From: Ensifer sp. IC4062
GTDB lineage: Bacteria > Pseudomonadota > Alphaproteobacteria > Rhizobiales > Rhizobiaceae
Reading direction: 5' to 3'
NCBI RefSeq assembly: GCF_020193575.1
Contig: NZ_JADYVD010000012.1
Span: 1 to 64,000, forward strand
Length of the DNA: 64,000 nt
The notes below the pieces were generated by a model. The model was not told the origin of the DNA. It saw only the letters and a list, made by a program, of their open reading frames with translations, and did not search any database. Shown here piece by piece: positions 1 to 9,789 of the stretch. Both the position numbers and the translations under genes were made by a program. How positions within the stretch are numbered: the first letter of the stretch is position 1; the number at the start of each line of letters is the position of its first letter.

Positions 1-385
1 GGTCGAAGATCACCACCTCGCCTGCGGCCGGCAGGTGCTGGATGTAGCGCTGCATGTAGATCTGCGTCTTTTCCCGGTCTGTCGGAGCGGGCAGGGCGAC
101 GACGCGGAAGACGCGCGGGCTGACGCGTTCCGTGAGCCGCTTGATCACGCCGCCCTTACCGGCCGCGTCACGGCCCTCGAACACGATAACGATCCGGGCT
201 CCGGTCTTCTTCACCCAGGCCTGGAGATGGGCGAGTTCGACCTGAAGCCGGGCGAGCTCCTTGGCATAGTCGCCGCTCGACTTCATCGCCGTCTCGTGCA
301 GCTCGGCGACTTTCCTGTTCCTTTCCTTGTCCTTGTTTTTATTCTTTTGCTTATCCTTTTTGCCGTTCTTGCCGTTCTTGACCAT
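1..385 (-). CDS. ppk2: Polyphosphate kinase 2 family protein, N-terminal part (cut by window start)
   Basis: About 128 codons are visible from the ATG at 385; the gene runs off the left edge. PPK2 enzymes move phosphate between polyphosphate and nucleoside diphosphates in the cytoplasm. The fragment has the Walker A motif GRDAAGKGG and the family signature RVVALPAPTDREKTQ, and it ends at the start of the Walker B region (VVIFD). The first 25 residues are an unusual Lys/Asn-rich stretch (MVKNGKNGKKDKQKNKNK), absent from the second ppk2 at 10291-11208. Over the shared part the two proteins align without gaps and are clearly paralogues. The family call is firm; the substrate preference cannot be read from this part. 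Confidence 0.9.
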   Translation of the reverse strand, partial: MVKNGKNGKKDKQKNKNKDKERNRKVAELHETAMKSSGDYAKELARLQVELAHLQAWVKKTGARIVIVFEGRDAAGKGGVIKRLTERVSPRVFRVVALPAPTDREKTQIYMQRYIQHLPAAGEVVIFD

Positions 386-454
386 GCTGCTCTCCCGTCT
401 GGTGTTGCCTGCTTGTTTTCAACAGTTGTGACGTCGGCGCGGCGGAGGGCGGCT

Positions 455-2155
455 CTACTGCGCGGCTGTTTCCGCACCGCTTTTCTCGAAGGCGTCCAGC
501 GCGTCATCGAGATCCTCGAAGATCATCCCGGGGCCGATCGTCGCGATCACGCCGGCTCGTTCGAGGATTTCGCGCGCTTCGAAATGCAGCTCGGCGATCG
601 CAAGCGCGATGCCGCGCCTGCCGAGATCGTCGTGAACCTCGTCGAGCATGGCGGCCGCCGAACTGTCGATTTGGGCGATGGCGCTCGCGTCCATGACAAA
701 CCAGCGAGTGTCAACGGGCAGCGCTTCGGTGACGGCGCGCAGGCGTTCGCGGACATAGTCGGTATTAAAGAAGAGAATGCTGCCCTGGACCATGAACACG
801 GCCAAGCCCGGCACCGGCCGTGCCGCCGGGTTGCGGTGGAGCTTGTAGAAGCCGTCATGGCCGGCGAGCCGGCCGAGCAGGGCGTCGCGCGGAAACATGG
901 TCTTGTGCAAGACGTAGACGAGCGTCGCGGCGATTGCCGTAACGACGCCTTCCAGAACGCCGAAGCTGATCGGCCCGGACATAGCGATCAGCGCGAAGAC
1001 GAATTCGATGCGGCTGATACGCCAGATCTCCTTGAGCGCGGAAACGTCGATCAGGCTGAGGGCGGTTGCGACCAGCACCGCGCCAAGCGTGGGGATCGGC
1101 AGGATGCGCAGGACATCGCCCAAAAACAGGAGAACCGCCATCAGCGTCGCAGCCGCCACGATGCTCGCGATCTGCGACCGGCCGCCGACGCTGAAGTTGA
1201 CTGCCGTACGCGAGTCCGAAGCGGTGACGGGAAATGTCCCGAAGAGCCCGGCAGCGATGTTCGCAGCGCCGAAGCCTTCGAGCTCGCGGTTGGGATCGAC
1301 CAGGTAACCGCCCTTGGCACCGAAGCTGCGGGCCGCGATGATGCCGGAACCGAAGCTCACGAGAAAGATGGCCCCGGCACCAAGCAAGAGCGCCTGAAAG
1401 GGGAGGCCCGAAACCGGCGGCAGCATCAACGATGGCAGGCCGCGCGGGATATCTCCGACCACCTTGATGCCGTGCCCTTCGAAATCGAACAGAGCTGACA
1501 GCAATACGGCGAGCGCGACGACCAGCACCGGCCCGGGGATACGTGTTTGCATGAGCCGCGCCGCCTGCAGGAGTGCGAAAGATACGGCGGCGAGCAGCAG
1601 CGACGGCCAATGCATCGATCCGATCTCGCTCATCAGCTCGAGGACAGGAGCGATCAGGCCGTCAGCCTCGATGTCGACGCCGGTAACCCGGTCGATCTGG
1701 CCGATCAGAATCGAAAGCGAAATGCCGGCGAAGAAGCCGATCAGGATCGGCCGCGACAGGAAAGTTGCGAGCACGCCGAGCCGTACGGCGCGCGCGATCA
1801 GGCACAGGGCGCCGACTGCGAGCGCCAGCAACGCGGCCACAGTCACCCGATCCGCGGTAACGCCCGGCACGGCATAGACCGTGGCGAGCACCGCGGCGAG
1901 CACCGTCATGGTTGCTGCGTCGGGCCCGACGATCAGGCGCCGCGAGGGGCCGAAAAGCGCATAGGCGATGAGCGGCGTGATGCTGGCGTACAGGCCTGTC
2001 TCGGGCGGCAGGCCGGCGATGGCCGGATAGGCGATGGCGCTCGGAAGGCCGACCGCGGCGATGGCGAGCCCGGCGGAAACATCGTTGCGCAGCCAGCTTG
2101 CCTGGTAGCCGGCAAGATTGGCAAGCAGTGGCAGGCGAGGGAGGGTGAGTTGCAT
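455..2155 (-). CDS. SulP family inorganic anion transporter with STAS domain
   Basis: 566 residues from the ATG at 2155, which has GGAGGTGA just upstream; a longer reading frame exists but would run into the neighbour. The N-terminal 400 or so residues form the multi-helix SulP core, beginning with the signature AAVGLPSAIAYPAIAGLPPETGLYAS. The C-terminal 110 or so residues are a STAS domain (FVMDASAIAQIDSSAA). SulP proteins carry sulfate, bicarbonate or dicarboxylates across the inner membrane; the substrate here is unknown. It is the last gene of a three-gene operon with the HlyD-type protein (16-nt gap) and the small membrane protein upstream. Confidence 0.9.
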   Translation of the reverse strand: MQLTLPRLPLLANLAGYQASWLRNDVSAGLAIAAVGLPSAIAYPAIAGLPPETGLYASITPLIAYALFGPSRRLIVGPDAATMTVLAAVLATVYAVPGVTADRVTVAALLALAVGALCLIARAVRLGVLATFLSRPILIGFFAGISLSILIGQIDRVTGVDIEADGLIAPVLELMSEIGSMHWPSLLLAAVSFALLQAARLMQTRIPGPVLVVALAVLLSALFDFEGHGIKVVGDIPRGLPSLMLPPVSGLPFQALLLGAGAIFLVSFGSGIIAARSFGAKGGYLVDPNRELEGFGAANIAAGLFGTFPVTASDSRTAVNFSVGGRSQIASIVAAATLMAVLLFLGDVLRILPIPTLGAVLVATALSLIDVSALKEIWRISRIEFVFALIAMSGPISFGVLEGVVTAIAATLVYVLHKTMFPRDALLGRLAGHDGFYKLHRNPAARPVPGLAVFMVQGSILFFNTDYVRERLRAVTEALPVDTRWFVMDASAIAQIDSSAAAMLDEVHDDLGRRGIALAIAELHFEAREILERAGVIATIGPGMIFEDLDDALDAFEKSGAETAAQ

Positions 2156-2171
2156 CCCCGTCACCTCCGGA

Positions 2172-3401
2172 TCAATGGCCGGTAAGCACCAGGGTTTGGA
2201 CGGGCAAGAGCAGCGCCTGCAACCGCAGGATCGCTGCATGCACCAGTCCGACCGCGTCGATGACATGCAGGTACAGCCAGCGCCACGTGCTGATTCCGGG
2301 CTCATGCAGCGCGTCGTGATTGCTGGTATAGGCGTTGGCTATGCAGCTGCTGCCCGGCGGGATCCCGGCGAGCTGGCCCTGAAAGAGCGGCTCCAGATAG
2401 GTCGTCAGCGTGCCCGGACGCGCCAGTTGCTGGGCGTCGACGAGCTGGTCCGTCGGCCGGAACTGGCCGGCGGCGATGACGTCCTGGACCTCGGTGACCA
2501 CCATCGGAATGATGGTGAATGGTTTCCCGATGCAGGTCGCCTCGGCGATCATCCCGGCCTTCATCACCTGCGACTCTATCTGGCCGAAGCCCGCGATCAG
2601 GCCGATGCGGCGATCGTCCGGCACGAGGATGCCGGCCGAGCGGATCATCGGATTGACGATGTCGCCGGCACGCAATGTGAATTGCTGCACCGTCCCGGCC
2701 ACACCGGCGCGCACGGTCGTCTTGTCCAGATCCACCTGCGCCTGGGCGAGTGCAGCCTCGGCGCTTGCCTTCTGCGCCGGAAGCAGCGAGGCGATCTTGG
2801 TCTCGAGCGTCTGCTTGTTGGAAACGGCGGCGGCAAGCGCTCCCTTGCGACCATCGGCGGCGACCTGCAGCCGCTCGATCTCGCGCCGTGCGACAATGTT
2901 GGGGTTGCGCGCGTTCAATTCCACCTGCGTCTGCAGTTCGTTCTGTGCCTGAAGATAGGCGCCCTCGGCCTGAGCGATCAGGCCGTCGGCGGAGGCGAGC
3001 TCGCTCTTTGCCACAGTTGTCTCGGCCTCGATTTCCGCGACGCGCCGGCGCGCGGTTTCAAGCGCCGCCTGCTGCTCGGAATTGTCGAGGCGGAAAAGCG
3101 GCGCTCCAGCGGCGACCTTTTCATTGGTGCCGACGAAGACTTCGGCGACGCGCCCGTTCGACTCGGGCAGGATGGTGACCGTGCGGAAGACGGCGGTGAC
3201 GTTGGTGGTCGACGGGTGGAAGTAGAAGATCATCGTGATCAGCGACACGGTGAGGATCACGCAGGCGGTGATGCCGTAGCGCAACTCGAACCACATCGAA
3301 TAGAGATTGATCTCGCGGCCGATGCGCTTGCCCTGAACGTAGCGGCGGAAGAGAAAGTCGGGAAAGATGGTGAGCAGCGAGCAGATCAGGAATTCCAGCA
3401 T
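2172..3401 (-). CDS. HlyD-family membrane fusion (adaptor) protein
   Basis: 409 residues. One or two transmembrane helices lie at about residues 1-15 and 45-62 (ITACVILTVSLITMIFYF). They are followed by a biotinyl-lipoyl-like half (ILPESNGRVAEVFVGTNEKV), a long Ala/Glu-rich coiled coil (about 110-230) and the returning beta half (TTVRAGVAGTVQQFTLRAGD). This is the order seen in periplasmic adaptors of the HlyD/EmrA type, including the YiaV/YibH group. No transporter partner or outer-membrane factor is adjacent; the partners are a SulP transporter downstream and a small membrane protein 3 nt upstream, an arrangement like E. coli yiaW-yiaV. Substrate unknown. Confidence 0.82.
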   Translation of the reverse strand: MLEFLICSLLTIFPDFLFRRYVQGKRIGREINLYSMWFELRYGITACVILTVSLITMIFYFHPSTTNVTAVFRTVTILPESNGRVAEVFVGTNEKVAAGAPLFRLDNSEQQAALETARRRVAEIEAETTVAKSELASADGLIAQAEGAYLQAQNELQTQVELNARNPNIVARREIERLQVAADGRKGALAAAVSNKQTLETKIASLLPAQKASAEAALAQAQVDLDKTTVRAGVAGTVQQFTLRAGDIVNPMIRSAGILVPDDRRIGLIAGFGQIESQVMKAGMIAEATCIGKPFTIIPMVVTEVQDVIAAGQFRPTDQLVDAQQLARPGTLTTYLEPLFQGQLAGIPPGSSCIANAYTSNHDALHEPGISTWRWLYLHVIDAVGLVHAAILRLQALLLPVQTLVLTGH

Positions 3402-3404
3402 GGC

Positions 3405-3926
3405 TCACCTCCTGCGCTCGATCTTGTCGTCGTCCTGCGCCTGCGCGACTTCGAGCGGCACCCATTGCTGGGCGCCCGCTCTTGGCAAGTCCGGCGGGGG
3501 CGAGTCCGGTGGGGGCACGTTCGGCGGAGGCTCCAATGTCGTTTCTCCGCTCGGCTGCGGCGCGAGCTCGCCCGCCCCGGCGTCGCGGTGGGCAATCCTG
3601 GCGAGCGAGCGGGCCATCGACCTGACCGGCGAGGCGAAGTCCGGAAACTCGATCATCGCAAGCAGCAACGCGGCGATCCAGAAGAGATGATTGTGGGTGA
3701 AGAGCGCGATCAGCGCCAGCACGCCGATGATCTGCAGCTGCGCCTTGCTGGCGCCGTGCGCCATGTGTTCGGGCAGCGCGTGCAGCCGCAGATAAAAGAT
3801 ACCGACCAGGAATACCATGAGCAGCACGAAGACGACCATGACGTTGAACAGGACGTCCGTCTGTCCCGGCGCGGTGATGAAAACAGGCAGATGATCCACT
3901 GCCGCCGGATGCAACGCTTCTGTCAT
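3405..3926 (-). CDS. Small inner-membrane protein, DUF3302/YiaW-like
   Basis: 173 residues from the ATG at 3926, preceded by a GGGGG ribosome site. Two or three hydrophobic helices lie in the first 90 residues (VMVVFVLLMVFLVGIFYL; LQIIGVLALIALFTHNHL). A Pro-rich tail (PPPNVPPPDSPPPDLP) and a charged end follow. Position upstream of an HlyD adaptor and the pattern of the hydrophobic core resemble E. coli YiaW (DUF3302), but the similarity is weak and I make the call mainly from context. Probably the first gene of the operon 3926-455. Confidence 0.6.
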   Translation of the reverse strand: MTEALHPAAVDHLPVFITAPGQTDVLFNVMVVFVLLMVFLVGIFYLRLHALPEHMAHGASKAQLQIIGVLALIALFTHNHLFWIAALLLAMIEFPDFASPVRSMARSLARIAHRDAGAGELAPQPSGETTLEPPPNVPPPDSPPPDLPRAGAQQWVPLEVAQAQDDDKIERRR

Positions 3927-4276
3927 CTCATTACCCCCCGAAACACAGAACACGCCAACGCATCATCATACGCATTGGACTTGGATTTCATAGCGTTATT
4001 ACGAACGAAGCGGTCGTCGCCGAGGAGGGGGGACGGAGGGTCGAGCGGCGTTTGGCGAGAGAACGGCCACGCCGCTCCTGCTCGTGCCGGTCCTTGCCGC
4101 TGGTACGCAAGGTGTTGCTAATGCTCTTTGAAATTGCGCGTGCAATTGACCATGCAACTGCTTCCGGCTATCGTCTCTCACATCCCGAAATCTGAAATAC
4201 CTTCCTTCAGCGAGTTGCGTTTAGTCCCTCGAAACTGAACAGCCGCGCCTTTGCGCCGTCCGCCCAGGAGTGTTTC
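3927..4276. other. Divergent intergenic region, promoters expected
   Basis: 350 bases between divergent genes. I see no credible gene. It must hold promoters for the membrane operon (minus) and the Ig-repeat gene (plus). The only clear structure is a short perfect inverted repeat, AATTGC-GCGT-GCAATT at 4132-4147. Confidence 0.5.
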
Positions 4277-6556
4277 ATGGTCCTCCCCCTTCCGCCCATC
4301 GTGCATGGGCCGATCACTCGCTTCTCGCCCTCCGTGCGGGTTACCGGCGTTCTCGCCGATGCGACGGTGGAGATCTTCGCCGATGGCGGCCAAATCGGAA
4401 AATCCGTCGCCGGGTCCAACGGCACGTTCTGGGTGACAGTTGTCGACACGCCTGATGTCGGACAGTCGATCACGGCCGTGCAGACGACGACAGACGGCAG
4501 CAGCGCGCCCTCGCCGCAGGGCGTGCCGGTCGTCGACCTGCCGAATCCCTTGCCGTCGCCGGTCTTCGTTTCGCCGTTGACGACAGCCATGTCCGCCGTG
4601 CGGCTCAGCGGCCTCGTGCCCGGTGCTTCGGTCACGATCAGCAACAACGGCACGGTCGTCGGGCTTGGCGGGGGCAGCGAAACCACCGCCTGGATCCCCA
4701 TCATTGCCGGCGCCAGCCTCGTTGCGGGAACGCCGCTCGTGGCGGAGCAGACGCTGGCCGGAATCTCCAGCCCTTCCGTGGCCAGTCTTCCGCTCGTGCA
4801 AATCGGCCGCGAGGTGGATCTCCCGACGCCGAACGTCGCCCAGCCGGTGACCGCCTGCGAGACCAGTATCAACGTTTCGGGCGTCACGCCGTCAGCCGAC
4901 CTCATCGCCGACAACGAGGGCGTCGTCACCACCTGGTTCAATCCGGCCGAGGCTTATGGTGCTTGGGGTGCGCCGCAGTTCCGCCAGGGCAAGATGCTCG
5001 TCAAGCAGGCGTTTTCGCGCCTCAACAGCGAAAGCGGTACGACCACGGTGCCCGTCGGTCCGCCGGTAACCCCGCCGACGCCTGCGATCCAGTCCGACAT
5101 CTGCCCGCAGATCCCACAGATCAAGCTTTCGAACCTCGCACCCGGATCGGTCGTCACGGTTTATACGCGTGCCCCCGATCCGGCCAATCCGTCAACGATG
5201 GTCGAAACCGCCATCGGGACCGCGGGTGTCAGCGCCTCGAGCGAGCCCTTCAACCTGCCGCCCGGCGTCAGTCCGGTTACATCGGCCGGGCAGCCGGTGC
5301 TGTTGACGGCGGCACAGACCCGTTGCGGGCTGACGAGCGGCAAGGCGGCGCCCGCGAAATTCGCTGTGCCGGGCGGACCTTATATGGTGCCGATACTCGC
5401 CGGCCCGCTCTACGACTGCGCCCGCGTCGTGGTGATGCAGAGCGCTCACCCCGGCTCGCAGGTGGAGGCGCGTTCGGCGGTCACCGGCCTGCCGCTCGGC
5501 AATCCCGTCTTCGTCGATCAACCGACGGTCTTCTTCAAGACGTGGTTCCCGCTCGTCGCGGATGACAAGGTCTTCATCCGGCAATATGGCTGCAACGCCA
5601 ACGGCGATTCCGCGGCGGACCGGGTGTATCCCTTGCCCGCGCCGATCCCGGTACCGGAAATCGCGGCGCCGGTCAGGCCGGCCGCGCCCTTCGTCTACGC
5701 CCAAGGCTTCCTGCGCGGCGCCCGCGCGCACCTGCTCGTCAACGGCGTTCTCCGGTCCAGCGTCGACACGCAATTTTCCGATGCGTGGATTCCGACAGGG
5801 TCGCCGCCGCTTACCGAGGAGGACGTGGTCTTTGTCGTGCAGACCCTTTGCGCGCATGCCAGTGCCAAGGAGGGGCGGGGGGTGCCGGTTACGCGCGGCC
5901 ACCTGAAGGTCAGCGTCGCGCCCGCGACCGTGCAGCGGGGCTCGACCGCATCGGTCACGGTGACGTCGGTCGATGCCGATACGGGCGGCGCTGTTACTGG
6001 TGCACAGGTCCTGCTTGACGGCAACGTCGTCGGCAGCACCGGAACCGCTTTTTCCTTCTCGCCGAAAGCCGCCCAGCCGAACCCGGCCGGTCTGGTCAAA
6101 TCGCCGGTCCAGTATTTCGACGCGCCGTTCTCGATCAGCTTGATCGACCCGCCGCCGCAGACGGGCAAGCTCCATCTCAATGTCGGCCCGGGAGCACCGA
6201 TCCCGCAGAAGGTGGTGCTGACAGGCGCGACCTGGACGATCACGCCGCAGTGGCTGACCGGCCAGTCCTTTACGGCTAACGGCTCGAGTGCCACGGTCGC
6301 GCTGCCGGTGCCGCCGGCAGGAAGCCAGGCCAAGGTCACGGTAAGCCTCGCCACCGCATGGGCCGTCGCCGGCGAAATCAACGGCGCGGTGTTCCCACCT
6401 CAAACCTTCGACGGATTGATGAGCCCAAGTCCGACTGTACTGAGCTGGACCGGCAGCGATCTCACCGCAGGCTGGTGGGCGCTGGTGTCCGTCAGCGAAG
6501 ACGAGGATGGCAATGCCCGCATCAATGTCGTTGCGACCTTCCAGGGTGTGCAGTAG
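4277..6556 (+). CDS. Large protein with tandem Ig-like repeats, function unknown
   Basis: 759 residues from an ATG with AGGAG seven bases upstream. There is no signal peptide or membrane helix. The chain is mostly beta-rich repeats of about 90 residues with recurring patterns such as LSGLVPGASVTISNNG, LSNLAPGSVVTVYTR and VQSAHPGSQVEARS, ending in a segment like bacterial Ig-like domains (VSVAPATVQRGSTASVTVTS). Such repeats usually sit in surface or adhesive proteins, so a cytosolic form would be odd. It is monocistronic, divergent from the SulP operon. Function not assigned. Confidence 0.75.
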   Translation: MVLPLPPIVHGPITRFSPSVRVTGVLADATVEIFADGGQIGKSVAGSNGTFWVTVVDTPDVGQSITAVQTTTDGSSAPSPQGVPVVDLPNPLPSPVFVSPLTTAMSAVRLSGLVPGASVTISNNGTVVGLGGGSETTAWIPIIAGASLVAGTPLVAEQTLAGISSPSVASLPLVQIGREVDLPTPNVAQPVTACETSINVSGVTPSADLIADNEGVVTTWFNPAEAYGAWGAPQFRQGKMLVKQAFSRLNSESGTTTVPVGPPVTPPTPAIQSDICPQIPQIKLSNLAPGSVVTVYTRAPDPANPSTMVETAIGTAGVSASSEPFNLPPGVSPVTSAGQPVLLTAAQTRCGLTSGKAAPAKFAVPGGPYMVPILAGPLYDCARVVVMQSAHPGSQVEARSAVTGLPLGNPVFVDQPTVFFKTWFPLVADDKVFIRQYGCNANGDSAADRVYPLPAPIPVPEIAAPVRPAAPFVYAQGFLRGARAHLLVNGVLRSSVDTQFSDAWIPTGSPPLTEEDVVFVVQTLCAHASAKEGRGVPVTRGHLKVSVAPATVQRGSTASVTVTSVDADTGGAVTGAQVLLDGNVVGSTGTAFSFSPKAAQPNPAGLVKSPVQYFDAPFSISLIDPPPQTGKLHLNVGPGAPIPQKVVLTGATWTITPQWLTGQSFTANGSSATVALPVPPAGSQAKVTVSLATAWAVAGEINGAVFPPQTFDGLMSPSPTVLSWTGSDLTAGWWALVSVSEDEDGNARINVVATFQGVQ

Positions 6557-6822
6557 CGGAGGGGCTTTTGGGCGTGCCTTCGCGAATGAGGGCGCGGCCT
6601 GATTCAGCAAAAAACATCTAAATTTCTTCCGGGAATGCATCTTTTTGCCGTCTTGCGCATGCAGAGCGGGTCTTCACGGGCTTTCACGCGATCTGATTGA
6701 GAGCGGGAATTGCTACGGGTCGGGCACGTTTCGGTTTTTCGATTGATTCAACCTGAAATCATCGTGATCTAGTGCTCCACGTGATTCCCTATCGTCATTC
6801 CGGGGCTTCGAAGGGTGTTGAA

Positions 6823-9432
6823 TTGCATTTCGTTGGAAAGTTGATCGCCGTTACGCTTGTCGTACTAACCGGAGCTGTCCCGCTTGCCGGCAGCGGACCT
6901 GCGAGCGCTCAGCAGGCCCCGCCGGCGGCGCAGCCGGCCCAGCCTGTACCCCAAGCTGCGCAGCCGGCCCCGGCGCCACCGCCGGCGCAACAAACCGAAC
7001 CCGCGCAAGAGAACGTGCCCGATGACGGTGCGGCCGACATCTCTCCGGTACTGCAGCAGGCGGAAGAGCAACTCGCCAATGCGGACCGCGAGCTGAAGCG
7101 GCTCAGCGAGCGCGTCGAAGGAGCCAAGGACGACGATACCTTGCTTGCCGAGCTCAAGGTGCAGGTCGATGCTCTTTCCGGACAGATCCTCGCTGCCACG
7201 GTCGCGACGCGGCCGCGGCTCGAAGAAATCAAGGGGAGGCTGACCGAGCTCGGTGAGCCGCCCGGCGAAGGGCAACCGCCAGAAGCGCCGATCGTGACCG
7301 AAGAAAGGAAGCGCCTGATCGCCGAGCGCGGCGCGATAAACGCGCTGACGGGTCGCGCGGAGAACCTCTCGGTCGAGGCGAAGAAGCTCGCCAACGGCAT
7401 CACCGCCACAAGGCGGGCGCTCTTCTCCAACACGCTGCTGAAGCACACGGAAATCTCGGCAGCGACGCTCGCGGAGGCGGTCACGACGACGATCGGCGAA
7501 ACCCAGGCTTTGTCGCGTAGCGTCGGCAGTTGGCTGACCTTTGCCTGGAACTACAAGCGCGTACCGCTTCTCATCGCGATTTTCCTCTCGCTTTGTGCTG
7601 CGCTAATCTTTCTGGCCGGCAGCCGTCGCCTCTTTTCGCCGTTCCTCCGGCACAATGGCGACGAGGAGGAGGAGCCGAATTATTTCAGGCAGCTTTCGGT
7701 CGCCTTCTGGTCCACGGTGATCCCGACAGTCTCGGCCACTGCGTTTGCGGCATCGAGCTACTTTTTCCTCAATAGCTTCAATGTGTTGCGGCCGGATATA
7801 GCGCCGATCCTGGCGATCACGCTGGCGGTCTCCGTCCTGCTGCTGTTCGTCACCAGCCTCGCCCAGGCGGTGCTGTCTCCCAAACAGTCGAATTGGCGTC
7901 TTGTGCGCGTCTCGGATCGCGGCGCCCGCATGCTGTTCATTTCGATCTGCGCCATGGCGGTGGTCAACGTCCTCGATTACCTCGCCGGAAGCATCAGCGA
8001 GTCCCTCGGTTCGCCGGTCATCCTGACCGTCGCCAAGAGCTTCGTGGCCTCGATCATCATCGGCCTTATCCTGATGTCGATGGCGTGGATCCGGCCGATG
8101 TTGCGGCCCGAGGAGCCCTTCGATGCGCCGGGGCGGCCCTGGCCGCGCCCCATCTGGATTTCGCTTCTCCTCATGGGGGCGTTGCTTGTCGCCATCGCGC
8201 TTGCCGGCTACGTCGGCCTTGCCCGCTTCATCGCCACGCAGATCATCGTCACCGGCGCAATCCTGGTAACCATGTATATCGGTATTCTCACCGGCAGGTC
8301 GGTCTCCAAGCAGGGCGCCTTCGCGGAAACGAGGGTAGGACGCTATCTCGAACGGCGCTTCCAACTCGAGCAGGTGGGACTCGACCAGATCGGGCTTGCG
8401 GCCGGCCTCGGCATCTATGCGCTGGTGCTGTTGTTTTTCATCCCGCTGATCCTCCTGCAATGGGGATTCCAGATCGCCGATATCGAGTCCTGGACCTATC
8501 GCGTGCTGACCGAGATCAGGATCGGTACGATCACCATCTCGCTCGTGGGCCTGTTTGCGGGCGTTCTCTTCTTCGCGCTCGGCTTTGTCGCCACGCGCTG
8601 GGTGCAGCGCTGGATCGACGGCAATGTGATGGCGCGCAGCCGCGTCGACGCGGGCGTGCGCAACTCGATCCGCACCGGCATCGGATATGTCGGCGTGGGC
8701 CTCGCCGGGCTCATCGGCCTCTCGGCGGCGGGCATCGACCTCTCGAGCCTCGCGCTCGTCGCCGGTGCTCTCTCCCTCGGCGTCGGTTTTGGCCTCCAGA
8801 ACATCGTTTCAAACTTCGTCTCGGGCCTGATCCTGCTCGTCGAGCGGCCCTTCAAGGTGGGCGACTGGATCGTCAGCGGCACGACCGAAGGCTTTGTCCG
8901 GCGCATCTCCGTGCGCGCGACCGAGATCGAGACGTTTCAGCACCAGTCGATCATGATGCCGAACTCACTGCTCATCAACGCCTCGGTCGGCAACTGGACG
9001 CACCGCAACAAGCTCGGCCGGTCGGAGATCACCGTTACGGTTACCTATGCCAGCGATCCGCGCCGGGTGATCGAGCTGCTGCAGGAGATCGCCGCCGCCC
9101 ATCCGATGGTCCTGAAGAATCCCGCGCCGTCAGTCGGCTTCACCGCCTTCGGGGACGAGCGGATGACTTTCGAACTGCGTATCTACGTTGCCGACGTGCT
9201 GACGGCCGGCAACGTGCGCAACGATATCCGCGTCACGATCTACGAGCGATTCCGCGACGAGGGGATCGGTGCGCCATTCCCGCTCAGGATCGAGGACACG
9301 ACCCCTGAGGAGGAGCCAGCGGCCCAGGCCGAGCCTTCGCTCGCAGCAGAGCCCGAGCCTCCCGCCGAAACGGAAGAGGAGCCCGAAGCCCCGCCGCGCA
9401 GCATCGCCAAGCGGGGGTCCCGCAGGGGATAA
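6823..9432 (+). CDS. DUF3772-containing mechanosensitive ion channel (MscS family)
   Basis: About 869 residues. I prefer the TTG at 6823: AAGGG lies seven bases upstream and the frame then opens with a good signal peptide (LIAVTLVVLTGAVPLAG, cleavage near ASAQQ). An in-frame GTG at 6772 is the longest alternative. A Pro/Ala/Gln-rich linker, a periplasmic coiled coil and DUF3772 come first, then many membrane helices. The MscS core follows (GVGFGLQNIVSNFVSGLIL and VERPFKVGDWI), and the protein ends in an acidic Glu/Pro tail. The family opens under membrane tension to release solutes on osmotic downshock. Appears to be a single-gene unit. Confidence 0.9.
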   Translation: MHFVGKLIAVTLVVLTGAVPLAGSGPASAQQAPPAAQPAQPVPQAAQPAPAPPPAQQTEPAQENVPDDGAADISPVLQQAEEQLANADRELKRLSERVEGAKDDDTLLAELKVQVDALSGQILAATVATRPRLEEIKGRLTELGEPPGEGQPPEAPIVTEERKRLIAERGAINALTGRAENLSVEAKKLANGITATRRALFSNTLLKHTEISAATLAEAVTTTIGETQALSRSVGSWLTFAWNYKRVPLLIAIFLSLCAALIFLAGSRRLFSPFLRHNGDEEEEPNYFRQLSVAFWSTVIPTVSATAFAASSYFFLNSFNVLRPDIAPILAITLAVSVLLLFVTSLAQAVLSPKQSNWRLVRVSDRGARMLFISICAMAVVNVLDYLAGSISESLGSPVILTVAKSFVASIIIGLILMSMAWIRPMLRPEEPFDAPGRPWPRPIWISLLLMGALLVAIALAGYVGLARFIATQIIVTGAILVTMYIGILTGRSVSKQGAFAETRVGRYLERRFQLEQVGLDQIGLAAGLGIYALVLLFFIPLILLQWGFQIADIESWTYRVLTEIRIGTITISLVGLFAGVLFFALGFVATRWVQRWIDGNVMARSRVDAGVRNSIRTGIGYVGVGLAGLIGLSAAGIDLSSLALVAGALSLGVGFGLQNIVSNFVSGLILLVERPFKVGDWIVSGTTEGFVRRISVRATEIETFQHQSIMMPNSLLINASVGNWTHRNKLGRSEITVTVTYASDPRRVIELLQEIAAAHPMVLKNPAPSVGFTAFGDERMTFELRIYVADVLTAGNVRNDIRVTIYERFRDEGIGAPFPLRIEDTTPEEEPAAQAEPSLAAEPEPPAETEEEPEAPPRSIAKRGSRRG

Positions 9433-9463
9433 CGAGGGGGCCTATTTCGAGGCATATGCTCCG

Positions 9464-9498
9464 CACCCCACTCCTGTGACGAGCACAGGAATGGGGTG
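9464..9498. repeat. Hairpin sharing the core of the RIME-like repeats
   Basis: Two 15-base arms (9464-9478 and 9484-9498, one mismatch) enclose a 5-base loop. The core CCTGTGAC-AGCACAGG is the same one that bounds the larger mosaic elements near 17.4, 19.0 and 22.4 kb. It follows the stop of the channel gene by 31 bases and could also limit transcription, although no T-run follows. Confidence 0.65.
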
Positions 9499-9650
9499 AG
9501 TGGGGTACGCGTCTCGCATCAGTGACCACAAAGCTGCCGTTCAATTGTCAGCAAATCGCCCCGGTACCGCCCCATCGTGCACTCTTAAGCGGTCCATCTT
9601 AACCAACTCGTCATCGCGTTGACGCGAGGCACGAGACGGCTGCGTGGATC

Positions 9651-9740
9651 CTCAAATCGTTTCCGGCTCGAGGACAACCATGCAGCAATTCAAAGTGCTG
9701 CAGCGACCTTTTATGCGTCTGGACCGACGCGCGGCGCTGT
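9651..9740 (+). repeat. Intergenic mosaic repeat, family B
   Basis: One copy of a family found at least eight times here. Conserved marks are CATGCAGCAATTCAAAGTGC, then CAGCG-CCTTTT, then the stem GCGTCT...GACGCGCGGCGCTGT. It lies between the channel gene and the DUF4168 gene. Confidence 0.75.
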
Positions 9741-9789
9741 CCGGTGGTTTTGCCGCCGATCAAGTCATGCACGTTACAGAGGAATGAAC

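Noticed and set aside
35-1498. Long open frame of 487 codons on the plus strand opposite ppk2 and SulP
   Set aside because: Antisense shadow of the SulP gene in high-GC DNA; no ribosome site, composition rich in Arg/Asp/His, typical of reverse-strand frames.
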